Part shown: piece after piece, positions 43,802-52,877 of the stretch
Numbering within the stretch: position 1 is the stretch's first letter
How the letters are laid out: each line of letters starts with the position of its first letter
NCBI RefSeq assembly: GCF_900115365.1
Contig: NZ_FOWD01000008.1
Coordinates: forward strand, 1 to 64,000
Source of the DNA: Anaerocolumna aminovalerica
GTDB taxonomy: Bacteria; Bacillota; Clostridia; Lachnospirales; Lachnospiraceae
Direction of reading: 5' to 3'
DNA: 64,000 nt
The notes under the pieces: model-generated
The model's database searches: none
What the model saw: only the letters and a program-made list of their open reading frames with translations
Told to the model about the DNA's origin: nothing
Made by a program: the position numbers and the translations under genes

Positions 43802-45106
43802 ATGAATTTTGATCAAATTAAAAGCGCTGCACAAGGCTACGAAAAGGCTATGACTAAGTTCTTAAGAGACTTAGTAAGAATTCCAGGCGAAAGCTGTGGA
43901 GAAAAAGGTCACATTGACCGTATAGCTGAAGAAATGAGAGCTGTTGGATTCGATAAGGTAGAAATCGATCCAATGGGAAATGTATTGGGTTACATGGGAA
44001 CCGGTGAAAAATTAATCGGTTATGATGCTCACATTGATACCGTAGGTATCGGTAACAGAGCTAACTGGAAGTTCGATCCTTATGAAGGATATGAAACTGA
44101 CACAGAAATCGGCGGACGTGGTACTTCAGATCAATTAGGTGGTATTGTATCTGCAGTTTATGGCGCAAAAATCATGAAAGATTTAGGATTATTAAATGAC
44201 AAATACTCTGTGTTAGTTACAGGTACTGTTCAGGAAGAAGACTGTGACGGCCTTTGCTGGCAATACATCATCAACGAAGGTAAAGTTAGACCTGAATTCG
44301 TAGTTTCTACTGAACCTACTGATGGTGGTATCTATCGTGGACAACGTGGACGTATGGAAATCCGTGTTGACGTTCAAGGTGTTTCCTGCCATGGTTCTGC
44401 TCCAGAACGTGGTGACAATGCTATTTACAAAATGGCTGAAATTCTTACAAATATCCGTGATTTAAATGAAAACGACGCAGCTGATGATAAAGAAATCAAA
44501 GGCTTAGTAAAAATGTTAGATGAAAAATACAACCCTGAATGGAAAGAAGCTAATTTCTTAGGTCGTGGTACTGTAACTACTTCCGAAATCTTCTTTACTT
44601 CTCCAAGCCGTTGTGCAGTAGCTGACTCCTGCTCTATCTCCTTAGACCGTCGTATGACAGCAGGCGAGACTTGGGAAAGCTGCTTAGATGAAATTCGTGC
44701 TCTTCCTGCTGTAAAGAAATACAATGCTACAGTTAGCATGTACGAATATGACAGACCAAGCTACACAGGACTTGTATATCCTATCGAATGTTACTTCCCA
44801 ACTTGGGTAATTCCAGAAGATCACGCTGTAACAAAAGCTATGGAAGAAGCATACAAGGGTCTTTACGGAACTACACGCAGTGGTGCTGCTGATGCTGATG
44901 AAATGAGAAAAGCTCGTCCTCTTACTGATAAATGGACATTCTCTACAAACGGTGTATCTATAATGGGACGTAACGGTATTCCTTGTATCGGATTCGGACC
45001 TGGCGCTGAAGCACAGGCTCACGCTCCAAACGAAAAAACCTATAAAGAAGATTTAGTAAAATGCGCTGCTGTTTATGCTGCATTACCAACTGCTTACTGC
45101 AAATAA
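43802..45106 (+). CDS. ygeY: YgeY, M20-family hydrolase of purine catabolism
   Basis: A 434-residue M20 peptidase/deacylase-like metallohydrolase. Metal ligands can be read in [33 protein letters not shown] and the C-terminal AQAHAPNE. Family members in E. coli-type clusters are linked to selenium-dependent purine degradation and probably remove a carbamoyl group from a ureido intermediate. AAGGAGG precedes the ATG. Transcribed between ygeX and ygeW. Confidence 0.92.
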   Translation: MNFDQIKSAAQGYEKAMTKFLRDLVRIPGESCGEKGHIDRIAEEMRAVGFDKVEIDPMGNVLGYMGTGEKLIGYDAHIDTVGIGNRANWKFDPYEGYETDTEIGGRGTSDQLGGIVSAVYGAKIMKDLGLLNDKYSVLVTGTVQEEDCDGLCWQYIINEGKVRPEFVVSTEPTDGGIYRGQRGRMEIRVDVQGVSCHGSAPERGDNAIYKMAEILTNIRDLNENDAADDKEIKGLVKMLDEKYNPEWKEANFLGRGTVTTSEIFFTSPSRCAVADSCSISLDRRMTAGETWESCLDEIRALPAVKKYNATVSMYEYDRPSYTGLVYPIECYFPTWVIPEDHAVTKAMEEAYKGLYGTTRSGAADADEMRKARPLTDKWTFSTNGVSIMGRNGIPCIGFGPGAEAQAHAPNEKTYKEDLVKCAAVYAALPTAYCK

Positions 45107-45145
45107 TAAACTTAAACAATAATTATATTAAAGGAGAATGAACCT

Positions 45146-46339
45146 ATGAAAACACTTCAAACTTACATTGATAAGTTAAACAAATTGAATTTTAAAGAAA
45201 TGTACAACAATGATTTCTTATTAACTTGGGAAAAATCAGATGACGAACTTGAAGCAGTTTGGACAATTGCTGAAGCTCTTCGTTATATGAGAGAAAATAA
45301 CATCTCCACTAAAGTATTTGAAAGCGGTTTAGGTATTTCTTTATTCAGAGATAACTCTACTCGTACACGTTTCTCCTTCGCATCTGCTTGTAACTTATTA
45401 GGTTTAGAAGTTCAGGATTTAGATGAAGGAAAATCTCAGGTAGCTCACGGTGAAACAGTTCGTGAGACAGCTAACATGGTTTCTTTCATGGCTGATATTA
45501 TCGGTATCCGTGATGATATGTACATCGGAAAAGGTAATGCATATATGCGTGAAGTATCCGAAGCGGTTAAACAAGGTCATGAAGATGGTATTTTAGAGCA
45601 AAGACCTACTATCGTAAACCTTCAATGTGATATCGACCATCCTACACAATGTATGTCCGATATGTTACACATAATCAACGAATTCGGCGGAATTGAAAAC
45701 TTAAAAGGCAAAAAACTTGCTATGACTTGGGCTTATTCTCCTTCTTACGGAAAACCATTATCCGTTCCTCAGGGTGTTATCGGTCTTATGACTCGTATGG
45801 GCATGGAAGTTGTTCTTGCTCATCCAGAAGGATACGAAGTAATGCCAGAAGTAGAAGAAGTAGCTAAGAAAAATGCTGCTGCTTCCGGCGGATCTTTCAA
45901 GAAAACAAACAGCATGGCTGAAGCTTTCAAAGATGCTGATATCGTATATCCAAAGAGCTGGGCTCCATTTGCAGCTATGGAAAAACGTACTAACCTATAT
46001 GGTGAAGGTGACCATGATGGAATCAAAGCATTAGAAAAAGAATTATTAGCACAAAATGCACAACATAAAGATTGGGCTTGTACAGAAGAATTAATGAAAA
46101 CTACAAAAGATGGAAAAGCTCTTTACTTACACTGCTTACCAGCAGACATCACTGGTGTAAGCTGCGACGAAGGTGAAGTAGATGCTACTGTATTCGATCG
46201 TTACAGAACTCCACTTTACAAAGAAGCAAGCTACAAACCATATGTAATTGCAGCTATGATGTTATTAAGCAAATTTGAAGATCCAGCTGCTATCTTAAAG
46301 AAACTAGAAGAAAAAGGAACTCCTAGAATCTTAAAATAA
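45146..46339 (+). CDS. ygeW: YgeW, knotted carbamoyltransferase
   Basis: A 397-residue aspartate/ornithine transcarbamylase-fold protein. The carbamoyl-phosphate motif is FRDNSTRTRFSF (about 71-82), with HGETVRETANM and HCLPADITG later. The YgeW group forms a knotted fold; it is thought to transfer the carbamoyl group of a ureido acid to phosphate, giving carbamoyl phosphate for YqeA. GGAGAATG lies before the start. Same strand as ygeX-ygeY. Confidence 0.93.
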   Translation: MKTLQTYIDKLNKLNFKEMYNNDFLLTWEKSDDELEAVWTIAEALRYMRENNISTKVFESGLGISLFRDNSTRTRFSFASACNLLGLEVQDLDEGKSQVAHGETVRETANMVSFMADIIGIRDDMYIGKGNAYMREVSEAVKQGHEDGILEQRPTIVNLQCDIDHPTQCMSDMLHIINEFGGIENLKGKKLAMTWAYSPSYGKPLSVPQGVIGLMTRMGMEVVLAHPEGYEVMPEVEEVAKKNAAASGGSFKKTNSMAEAFKDADIVYPKSWAPFAAMEKRTNLYGEGDHDGIKALEKELLAQNAQHKDWACTEELMKTTKDGKALYLHCLPADITGVSCDEGEVDATVFDRYRTPLYKEASYKPYVIAAMMLLSKFEDPAAILKKLEEKGTPRILK

Positions 46340-46380
46340 AACATTAATATCAAAAATAATATATCAATATAATATTATAT

Positions 46381-46464
46381 ATCATTCTGAGGTCCCTGAT
46401 TCTAGAATCCCATAACCGGATCTTAAGTGCAAATCCAGCTTGTTGGATTTGCACTCAGAATGAT
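46381..46464. repeat. Nested inverted repeats (cruciform-like) between ygeW and yqeA
   Basis: Outer arms ATCATTCTGA (46381-46390) and TCAGAATGAT (46455-46464) enclose GATTCTAGAATC (46398-46409) and the hairpin AGTGCAAATCC/GGATTTGCACT (46426-46455). The layout is that of a three-way junction. It interrupts an otherwise tight operon. Confidence 0.6.
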
Positions 46465-46505
46465 AATAGAACATAAAAGTCCTATGCAGAAATGAGGTAT
46501 ATATA

Positions 46506-47444
46506 ATGAGCAAGAAAAAGATTGTTATTGCCTTAGGAGGAAACGCTCTTGGAAATACCCTTGCAGAACAAATGGAGGCAGTTAAAATAACTGCAAAATC
46601 CATTGTTGATTTAATCGAAGAAGGACACCAGGTAGTTATTTCCCACGGAAATGGCCCACAGGTAGGAATGATTAACAATGCATTTACAGAATTCAGCAAA
46701 ATCGAGAAAGATCAACCTATCGTTCCTCTTTCCGTTTGTGTTGCCATGAGTCAGGCATATATCGGATATGATTTGCAAAATGCCATTCGTGAAGAATTAA
46801 AGAATCGTGGAAAAAATACACCTGTTGCAACTATGATTACACAGGTTCGTGTAAATGGTGATGATCCTGCATTCCAGAATCCAACTAAACCTATTGGTAA
46901 ATTTATGAGCAAAGAACAGGCTGATGAATTTTCACAAAAATATGGCTATCCAATGAAAGAAGATGCAGGCAGAGGTTACAGACGTGTTGTTGCTTCTCCA
47001 AAGCCTGTAGAAATTGTTGAAATAGATGCAATTCGTGCATTAGTGGACGCCGGCCAGGTAGTAATCGCTGGTGGCGGCGGTGGTATCCCTGTTGTATTAA
47101 ACGGAAACCAATTAAAAGGCGCAAGTGCTGTTATTGATAAAGACTTTGCAAGCTGTGTATTAGCAAAGGAATTGGATGCAGATTATTTGATCATTCTGAC
47201 TGCAGTTGAAAAAGTAGCTATTAACTTCGGTAAACCGGATGTGAAATGGTTATCCAATATAACTGTTGAGGAAGCCGAGAAGTATATGGAAGAAGGACAT
47301 TTTGCTCCTGGATCCATGCTTCCTAAAGTACAGGCAGCCGTTGATTTTGCTGCTTCTAAAGAAGGACGCAGCGCTCTAATTACTCTATTAGAGAAAGCAA
47401 AAGACGGCATTGCCGGCGAAACAGGTACCGTTATTAGTAAATAA
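46506..47444 (+). CDS. yqeA: Carbamate kinase (YqeA/ArcC)
   Basis: A 312-residue carbamate kinase: ALGGNALGNT (about 8-17), VISHGNGPQVG (about 44-54), MKEDAGRGYRRVVASP and VIAGGGGGIPVV. It makes ATP and carbamate from carbamoyl phosphate and ADP, the energy-yielding step of the pathway. Separated from ygeW by the cruciform-like element, and followed by a strong terminator. GAGG precedes the ATG. Confidence 0.94.
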   Translation: MSKKKIVIALGGNALGNTLAEQMEAVKITAKSIVDLIEEGHQVVISHGNGPQVGMINNAFTEFSKIEKDQPIVPLSVCVAMSQAYIGYDLQNAIREELKNRGKNTPVATMITQVRVNGDDPAFQNPTKPIGKFMSKEQADEFSQKYGYPMKEDAGRGYRRVVASPKPVEIVEIDAIRALVDAGQVVIAGGGGGIPVVLNGNQLKGASAVIDKDFASCVLAKELDADYLIILTAVEKVAINFGKPDVKWLSNITVEEAEKYMEEGHFAPGSMLPKVQAAVDFAASKEGRSALITLLEKAKDGIAGETGTVISK

Positions 47445-47583
47445 CCCCTGTTATGAATAGGTTAATTCCTATACTTACTACAATAATTACTGTGAAAATT
47501 TATTTCCCAAGATAATTTTTTGCATAATTATAAACCCCTAAATAATATCTTTATTTATTTCTATTTAATCCTTTTCTATGTTA

Positions 47584-47617
47584 AAGACCCTATAGGTTCC
47601 CAATCCTATAGGGTCTT
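47584..47617. terminator. Bidirectional terminator between yqeA and the anti-sigma gene
   Basis: Perfect 13-bp arms AAGACCCTATAGG (47584-47596) and CCTATAGGGTCTT (47605-47617), loop 8 nt, with T-rich flanks on both sides. Confidence 0.85.
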
Positions 47618-47634
47618 ATAACATGATAGCTATT

Positions 47635-48585
47635 TTATTTTATAATTTCAAATTCCTGCACTCCCATAAAGCCAGGGGCAATTTCGTATTTGTCAAAACA
47701 AATAACCGGATTTCCTTTTTCATTAATATAAAAGTTGGTATTCTCATCTACGGAAGTAAATCCTTCTATATCTGAGGAACCATTACCGGCAATGCTCCAA
47801 TAAATATAGTCTGTATTTTCCTGTACTCGTTTCTTCATTTGACTTAAAATGCTTTCATTAGAAACAAGGATGTAATCTTCACCTAATATGTCTTTTAAAC
47901 TAACTTGAGTATTTTCTTTTAGATTCAGATTATAAAAATACTTTTTACCATAGGCAGAACACCAGCTCTCATCTGCAGTAAGTACAAGAGACAGGTAATC
48001 ATCTGCCTGATATTTAACATCATAATCAACTTTAATGCTGATATCTTTTTGTTTCCACTCCTCTTCAGTACCTCCGGTCTGTATAAATGCCTGCTTATAT
48101 TCCTCTATACTTTTCTCTGCACCGGCTACATACTCATTAACTATTTGTTCAATTTCTTTATTAATATCTGTTACGAATTGTTCCGTTTTTTCCTGCTTTT
48201 CCTTATCCTGCCCTACTAAGCCGCTTTTATCTCCTTGATTTAACTCCACACCAGGTACTTTCACCGAAATACTTTGATTATCATTTACATTTTTAAAAGA
48301 ACGGATAGTAAGGACTTTAGCCAGACTATTAATAACCGGAATATTATCTAATCCCTTTGCAAATACTTCATTGGTATTTAATGCTACAGTAAAACAGATA
48401 ATAAGTACAGCTGCCGCTGTTATTGTGTACTTAAATATATGAACTACTAAATTATCTTTAAACTTATTTATCCCGGAATTTACCTTGCCAACTTGTTCAT
48501 TTAGTGTAGTATCAACTATTTGTCTCAATTCACCGGGGATTTTAATATGGTCATATATTTCCTTTGACTCTCTGATCTTTTTCAT
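47635..48585 (-). CDS. RsiV-like membrane anti-sigma factor
   Basis: A 316-residue protein: a cytoplasmic N-terminus (about 1-50), one transmembrane helix near residues 52-73, then an extracellular domain with a DUF3298-type C-terminal part (VSLKDILGEDYI; YINEKGNPVICFDKYEIAPGF). Together with the sigma gene directly upstream (overlap of 4 nt) it forms an ECF sigma/anti-sigma pair of the SigV/RsiV type, where the extracellular domain senses lysozyme and triggers cleavage. The signal here is not proven. Confidence 0.8.
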   Translation of the reverse strand: MKKIRESKEIYDHIKIPGELRQIVDTTLNEQVGKVNSGINKFKDNLVVHIFKYTITAAAVLIICFTVALNTNEVFAKGLDNIPVINSLAKVLTIRSFKNVNDNQSISVKVPGVELNQGDKSGLVGQDKEKQEKTEQFVTDINKEIEQIVNEYVAGAEKSIEEYKQAFIQTGGTEEEWKQKDISIKVDYDVKYQADDYLSLVLTADESWCSAYGKKYFYNLNLKENTQVSLKDILGEDYILVSNESILSQMKKRVQENTDYIYWSIAGNGSSDIEGFTSVDENTNFYINEKGNPVICFDKYEIAPGFMGVQEFEIIK

Positions 48586-49082
48586 ACTCCTACCTCCAAT
48601 TCATTCTCCAATACAGTTCTTAATCGTTTTAATGCAGCATATAGCCGCGTCTTTACTGTATTTATATTAACCTCTAAGGTTTCTGAAATTTCCTTTAAGG
48701 TCATCTGTTCATAAAAATGCAGTATGACAATTGTCTTCATATGTTCCGGCAATTCACAAACCTTCTGATACACTTCCAATTTAGGCTCAAAAGCTTCTTC
48801 ATAGTAGACTTCCTCTTTCATATCTGCCGGATCACATATAATCTCTTTCTTACCCTTTCTAATATATAGAAGGCATTCATTAATTAATATCCTGTAGAAC
48901 CATGTCTTTATTGCTTTTTTATTCCTTAAATTATTATAATTTTCTAAGCTTTTGCATATTGCATTTTGTATAGTATCTAAAGCACTATCTTTATCATAGA
49001 CATAACAATATGCAATGCGGTAAAAGCTATTTTGATTGGTTATAATATGTTCCACTAGGTTGTCATAGGTAGTATCTTTCAC
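48582..49082 (-). CDS. ECF-family RNA polymerase sigma factor
   Basis: A 166-residue ECF sigma factor. Region 2 contains YCYVYDKDSALDTIQNAICKS and KAIKTWFYRILINE; region 4 reads MTLKEISETLEVNINTVKTRLYAAL (about 130-154). It is regulated by the membrane anti-sigma encoded immediately downstream. The closest known type is SigV of Bacillus/Enterococcus; that specific link is inference. The 49083-49325 stretch upstream has no gene but includes a dispersed stem-loop repeat at 49141-49211. Confidence 0.88.
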   Translation of the reverse strand: MKDTTYDNLVEHIITNQNSFYRIAYCYVYDKDSALDTIQNAICKSLENYNNLRNKKAIKTWFYRILINECLLYIRKGKKEIICDPADMKEEVYYEEAFEPKLEVYQKVCELPEHMKTIVILHFYEQMTLKEISETLEVNINTVKTRLYAALKRLRTVLENELEVGV

Positions 49083-49140
49083 ATTTCTCCACTTTCCTCT
49101 CTCTCTTGTTATTTCAGAAGATTAATTTATAATAAACAAG

Positions 49141-49211
49141 TTTTTCAACCAGCAATCTGTTCCGGAGCACAAATTACTACAGCTTTTTAAATGGGGCTAA
49201 AGCACCGAACT
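49141..49211 (+). repeat. Dispersed stem-loop repeat, copy near the ECF sigma gene
   Basis: Starts TTTTTCAACCAGCAAT and ends GGGGCTAAAGCACCGAA. Over about 66 bp it matches the minus strand of 40161-40232. The hairpin arms are partly decayed here. Confidence 0.7.
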
Positions 49212-49325
49212 AAATTTGAAAAGTTTATTTACATCTTCTATTGTCCCCTAAAATTAAACATAACATTATCTTTTAAAGGCTCTTATATTGTTTAGATACA
49301 TCTCCCATTAAAAAAGTTTTACTTA

Positions 49326-49378
49326 ATAGAAAAAACCTGTAAGATTATACAGTAATTTCTGTTTCTCTTACAGGTTTT
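49326..49378 (-). terminator. Terminator after purine permease 1
   Basis: Perfect 13-bp arms AAAACCTGTAAGA (49332-49344) and TCTTACAGGTTTT (49366-49378), loop 21 nt; followed on the minus strand by TTCTATTAAG. Confidence 0.75.
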
Positions 49379-49400
49379 CTTTTGATAAATATATTAACTA

Positions 49401-50762
49401 TTAATTATGTGCTGTTGATGTCTGCTCTGCTTCTTCCTTGTCCTTTGGAAGTATTACATTCAGAAGAATTGCCACTAATGATGCCAATACTACCGGAGAC
49501 TTTCCAAAGATGGCTATTATAGAAGGCGGGAATAGTGCCAGGGCTTCCGGAACAGATGTAATACCCATTCCTAATGCAACTGCAAGTCCAACTATGAAAT
49601 TGTTTCTATAAGACATCTTTTGTTTTGTTATTAACTTAATTCCTGTCATAGTAATGGATGCAAATACGGAAGCTGTAGCTCCCCCTAATACGCATAAAGG
49701 AATCGTTGTTAAAAGGGATGAAAACTTAGGTAAAAAACCTGCAACCAGTAAAATTCCTCCTGCCAATCCTAATACACAGCGGTTTACTACTTTTGTTGTT
49801 GCTACAATACCTGCATTTTGCCCGAATGTGGAGATTGGTAATCCCCCAATAATGGACCCGATCATATTGGCTACTCCGGTACCAATAATACCGGAGGATA
49901 ACTCTTTATCAGAAGGATCGCGATCCAAACCGCCAACGGTGGCGGCTGACATATCACCAATTACCTGAATGGAGTTGATGATAAACAACAACGCCATGGA
50001 TATAATCGCAGATGCTTCAAATTTGATTCCAAAATAAAAAGGTCTCGGCATCTGTACCCAGGCAGCTGCTCCTACTTCGCTAAAATTAACCATTCCCATA
50101 AAGAACGCAACAACATATCCAACGATCATACCAAATAATATAGAGGCTAATTTTAAAGTTCCTTTACAAAAATGACTGAAATATGTTACTGCAATTAATG
50201 TTATAACCGCTACCGCCCAGTTCTTCATACTGCCATAATCAGCAGATCCTGCACCACCGGCCATATAGTTAGCTGCCGTAGGATATAAAGACAATCCAAT
50301 AGTCAGTATAACAGTTCCTGTTACCAAAGGTGGAAATAAAGGTTTTAACCTTTTAACAAATAAACCAACAACAATAGAAATAACTCCACCTACTAACTGT
50401 GCTCCAAATACAGTAGCAATATTAAATTGCGAAACGATAGATTGTAAAGTAGCCAAATAGGCAAAACTAACACCCATAATGGCAGGAAGACCGGATCCTA
50501 TAACCTTGCCTATTGGAAAGAGTTGAATGATAGTTGCAAGTCCGGCACTTAATAAAGCAGCCTGAATTAAAATTACCGTATCGGAAGGTTTTATAGTACC
50601 TTGGCTTACTGCTATTGCAGCAACTACAATTGCCGGTGTAATACATCCTACTATCATGGCAACTACATGCTGCATAGCTAGTGGAAATGCCTGCTTCATA
50701 TCAGGTACTCCATATAAATCAAACACCGATGCTTTACTTTTATTATTATTTGATTTACTCAA
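49401..50762 (-). CDS. NCS2-family purine permease 1
   Basis: About 453 residues with roughly 12-14 hydrophobic segments, NCS2 (xanthine/uracil) family. The carrier motif after TM8-10 is GGLPISTFGQNAGIVATTKV. In the TM8 motif the usual acidic Glu is replaced: IQVIGDMSAAT has Gln where xanthine/urate carriers have Glu. The likely start is TTG at 50762 with AGGAGG 8 nt upstream; earlier starts (TTG at 50834, ATG at 50810) would place that ribosome site inside the protein. Likely importing xanthine, hypoxanthine or urate for this cluster. Confidence 0.85.
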   Translation of the reverse strand: MSKSNNNKSKASVFDLYGVPDMKQAFPLAMQHVVAMIVGCITPAIVVAAIAVSQGTIKPSDTVILIQAALLSAGLATIIQLFPIGKVIGSGLPAIMGVSFAYLATLQSIVSQFNIATVFGAQLVGGVISIVVGLFVKRLKPLFPPLVTGTVILTIGLSLYPTAANYMAGGAGSADYGSMKNWAVAVITLIAVTYFSHFCKGTLKLASILFGMIVGYVVAFFMGMVNFSEVGAAAWVQMPRPFYFGIKFEASAIISMALLFIINSIQVIGDMSAATVGGLDRDPSDKELSSGIIGTGVANMIGSIIGGLPISTFGQNAGIVATTKVVNRCVLGLAGGILLVAGFLPKFSSLLTTIPLCVLGGATASVFASITMTGIKLITKQKMSYRNNFIVGLAVALGMGITSVPEALALFPPSIIAIFGKSPVVLASLVAILLNVILPKDKEEAEQTSTAHN

Positions 50763-50997
50763 ATCCGTATCCTCCTGTTTTCTTATTACTTCTAACAAAG
50801 GAAAAACCATTTCCTTTATTAAATGTTCTCTCAATCAGCCTTTCATTTACTACATATAAACAGAATTATAATAAAAATGGTGTATTAACCATATACTCCT
50901 ATTGCAATATTAACGTCCCTCAAAATCTAACAAAAATGCAAGTATTAAGGCAAAAAATTAGTTTGTATTTTTAAAATTCAGTGCTTGTTTTAATTAA

Positions 50998-51034
50998 ATA
51001 CAAAAACTTTTTGTGTCATACAAAATTTTTGTAT
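50998..51034. promoter_or_regulatory. Tandem palindromes upstream of purine permease 1
   Basis: A perfect 17-bp palindrome (51018-51034: ATACAAAA, T, TTTTGTAT) lies 19 bp centre-to-centre from a near-perfect one (50998-51016: ATACAAAAA, C, TTTTTGTGT). Two helical turns apart, they look like paired repressor sites. A further palindrome AATTTGTACAAATT lies at 51107-51120. The rest of 50763-51445 is AT-rich and has no gene. Confidence 0.55.
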
Positions 51035-51445
51035 ATACATATATTATCACGCATTAATTTATTCTACAATAGTCATTGTTAAATAAAATACAATTTTTTA
51101 TTGGTCAATTTGTACAAATTTATTCCTATATTATTGGAGGGTAAATAAGGGTAATTCACAATTTTATATTAGAATGAGCTAAATAACCAGTATCAAAGGA
51201 AACTCTCATAAAGTACGGAGCTTCTTTTTTTGATTAGATTTAAAATTAATAAATGTTGGAGTCTTGCATCAATTATAAATTTGCTTAATTTTAATAAAGC
51301 ACTTTTTATTAAATACTAATTGATAATAAATATCAATTAGTATCTCTCTATTGAAAATTCATACACTTATGGTAGTATAAAAATTAAATAGAAAAATCTA
51401 TGGAGAATATATTAGATCGTTTTCCTAGTAGGAATGAGGTATTTT

Positions 51446-52162
51446 ATGAAAATAGAAGTATGGTCTGATTTTGTATGTCCCTTTTGTTATATTGGTAAGA
51501 GACTGTTGGAACAAGCACTAAATAAATTTTCTCATAATGATCAGGTGGAAGTTTTATTTAAAAGCTATGAACTGGATCCAAATGGGGAAAGTGATACAAG
51601 TTTATCCGTAGACGAAGTTTTAGCTGAAAAATATAATATGACTATAGAACAGGTAAAGACCATGAATGAACAGGTTATCCAAAAGGCTGCTACGGTAGGA
51701 TTAAATTATAATTTCGATACTATGGTACAAACAAATACTTTGGATGCACATAGACTTGCGAAGTACGCAACGGAAGCCGGAAAAGGTGCTGAATTAGCCG
51801 AGAGAATTCTAAAAGCTCATTTTACAGAATCGAAATTTATCGGAGATAAAGATATATTAACAAAATTGGCCGTAGAAGTTGGTTTAGATCAGGAAAAGGT
51901 GAAAAGGGTTTTATCCGGCAATGATTATGCTGATGCTGTACGTGCTGATGAAAAGGAAGCAAAACAATTAGGAGTGCAAGGAGTGCCTTTCTTCGTATTT
52001 AATAGAAAATATGCCATATCCGGAGCACAACCTTTGGATTTATTTATGGATACCTTGGAAAAAGTATGGAGTGAGGAAAATCAAACTTCATCTTTTGAAC
52101 AAATTAATGGTGGAGAAGGCGCTGTATGTACAGATGAAGGCTGCCAATTACCTGAAAGATAA
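51446..52162 (+). CDS. DsbA-family oxidoreductase (FrnE-like)
   Basis: About 238 residues of the DsbA/FrnE (2-hydroxychromene-2-carboxylate isomerase-like) family. The N-terminal WSDFVCPFCYIGKRLLE has a CPFC active site at residues 11-14 and no signal peptide, so it is cytoplasmic. GVQGVPFFVFNRKYAISGAQP carries the cis-Pro loop. A C-terminal pair of Cys (AVCTDEGCQLPER) could bind metal or act as a second redox site. GAGG lies 7 nt before the ATG at 51446. Substrate unknown. Confidence 0.87.
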   Translation: MKIEVWSDFVCPFCYIGKRLLEQALNKFSHNDQVEVLFKSYELDPNGESDTSLSVDEVLAEKYNMTIEQVKTMNEQVIQKAATVGLNYNFDTMVQTNTLDAHRLAKYATEAGKGAELAERILKAHFTESKFIGDKDILTKLAVEVGLDQEKVKRVLSGNDYADAVRADEKEAKQLGVQGVPFFVFNRKYAISGAQPLDLFMDTLEKVWSEENQTSSFEQINGGEGAVCTDEGCQLPER

Positions 52163-52191
52163 CCTTTTTTAAAAGAAAAGTTAAAAGATAC

Positions 52192-52262
52192 TAAGCTGTC
52201 ATTCTATGTATAAATTCAAATGCAGAATCAGAAGCAGAAGAATGGCAGCTTATAATATTGTC
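52192..52262 (+). terminator. Terminator after the DsbA-family gene
   Basis: A 14-bp stem with one wobble pair: TAAGCTGTCATTCT (52192-52205) with AGAATGGCAGCTTA (52239-52252), followed by TAATATTG. The CTGTCATTC core also occurs in the terminator at 61531-61581. Confidence 0.55.
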
Positions 52263-52369
52263 CTTATTTCTCATCTTATTTCTTCCCCATAATAATTTTA
52301 CTTATTATAAATTAACACAGTTAGGAAATTACATAAAATTGGAGTAAAGGAATGGGACATTTCTACACT

Positions 52370-52741
52370 TTATTTATTTTTTAGCATTTTATATTTACCT
52401 GCATCCATTTTTTCTTTAATTAATTCTTTTACCTTTGCCAACTCTTTATCACTGTAAAAAAAGCGCTCTAGTAAAATTAATACGCTATTACTTGATTCGT
52501 ATATAATAAACATCTTTTCTTTTTCTATAATTTTATAAATATCATCCCATTTATGAATAGAATCAAAAGATTCCGACTTTCGGTGTGTCGAATAAAAGAA
52601 GTTATTATCGAAAAAGAGTTGATTTTCCTTAGCAAAAGGTATATTATACCAATAGAAACTATATAAAGGGGCAAACTTATCGAAAGATAGGGACGCAAAG
52701 CCAAGGGTCTTCGTTTTTACAAACATGACAGCCGGTTGCAT
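52370..52741 (-). pseudogene. Truncated YcxB-like protein
   Basis: 123 residues matching only the C-terminal part of YcxB-like proteins: FDNNFFYSTHRKSESFDSIHKWDDIYKIIEKEKMFIIY, then LLERFFYSDKELAKVKELIKEKM (split motifs). The N-terminal membrane helices of the family are missing and no ribosome site precedes the first ATG. Probably a decayed gene. The 52742-52877 stretch upstream contains no gene. Confidence 0.45.
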
Positions 52742-52877
52742 CAGTAGTATATTGACTATGCCTTTTATTTTATAATAAAAGGCTTTCTTAATTTATTCAC
52801 CTTTCTTTTCATGTAAGCAACAATCCCACTTTATATAAAAAACAGAAAAATCATTTTATACTAAAAGGGAGAGCAAG

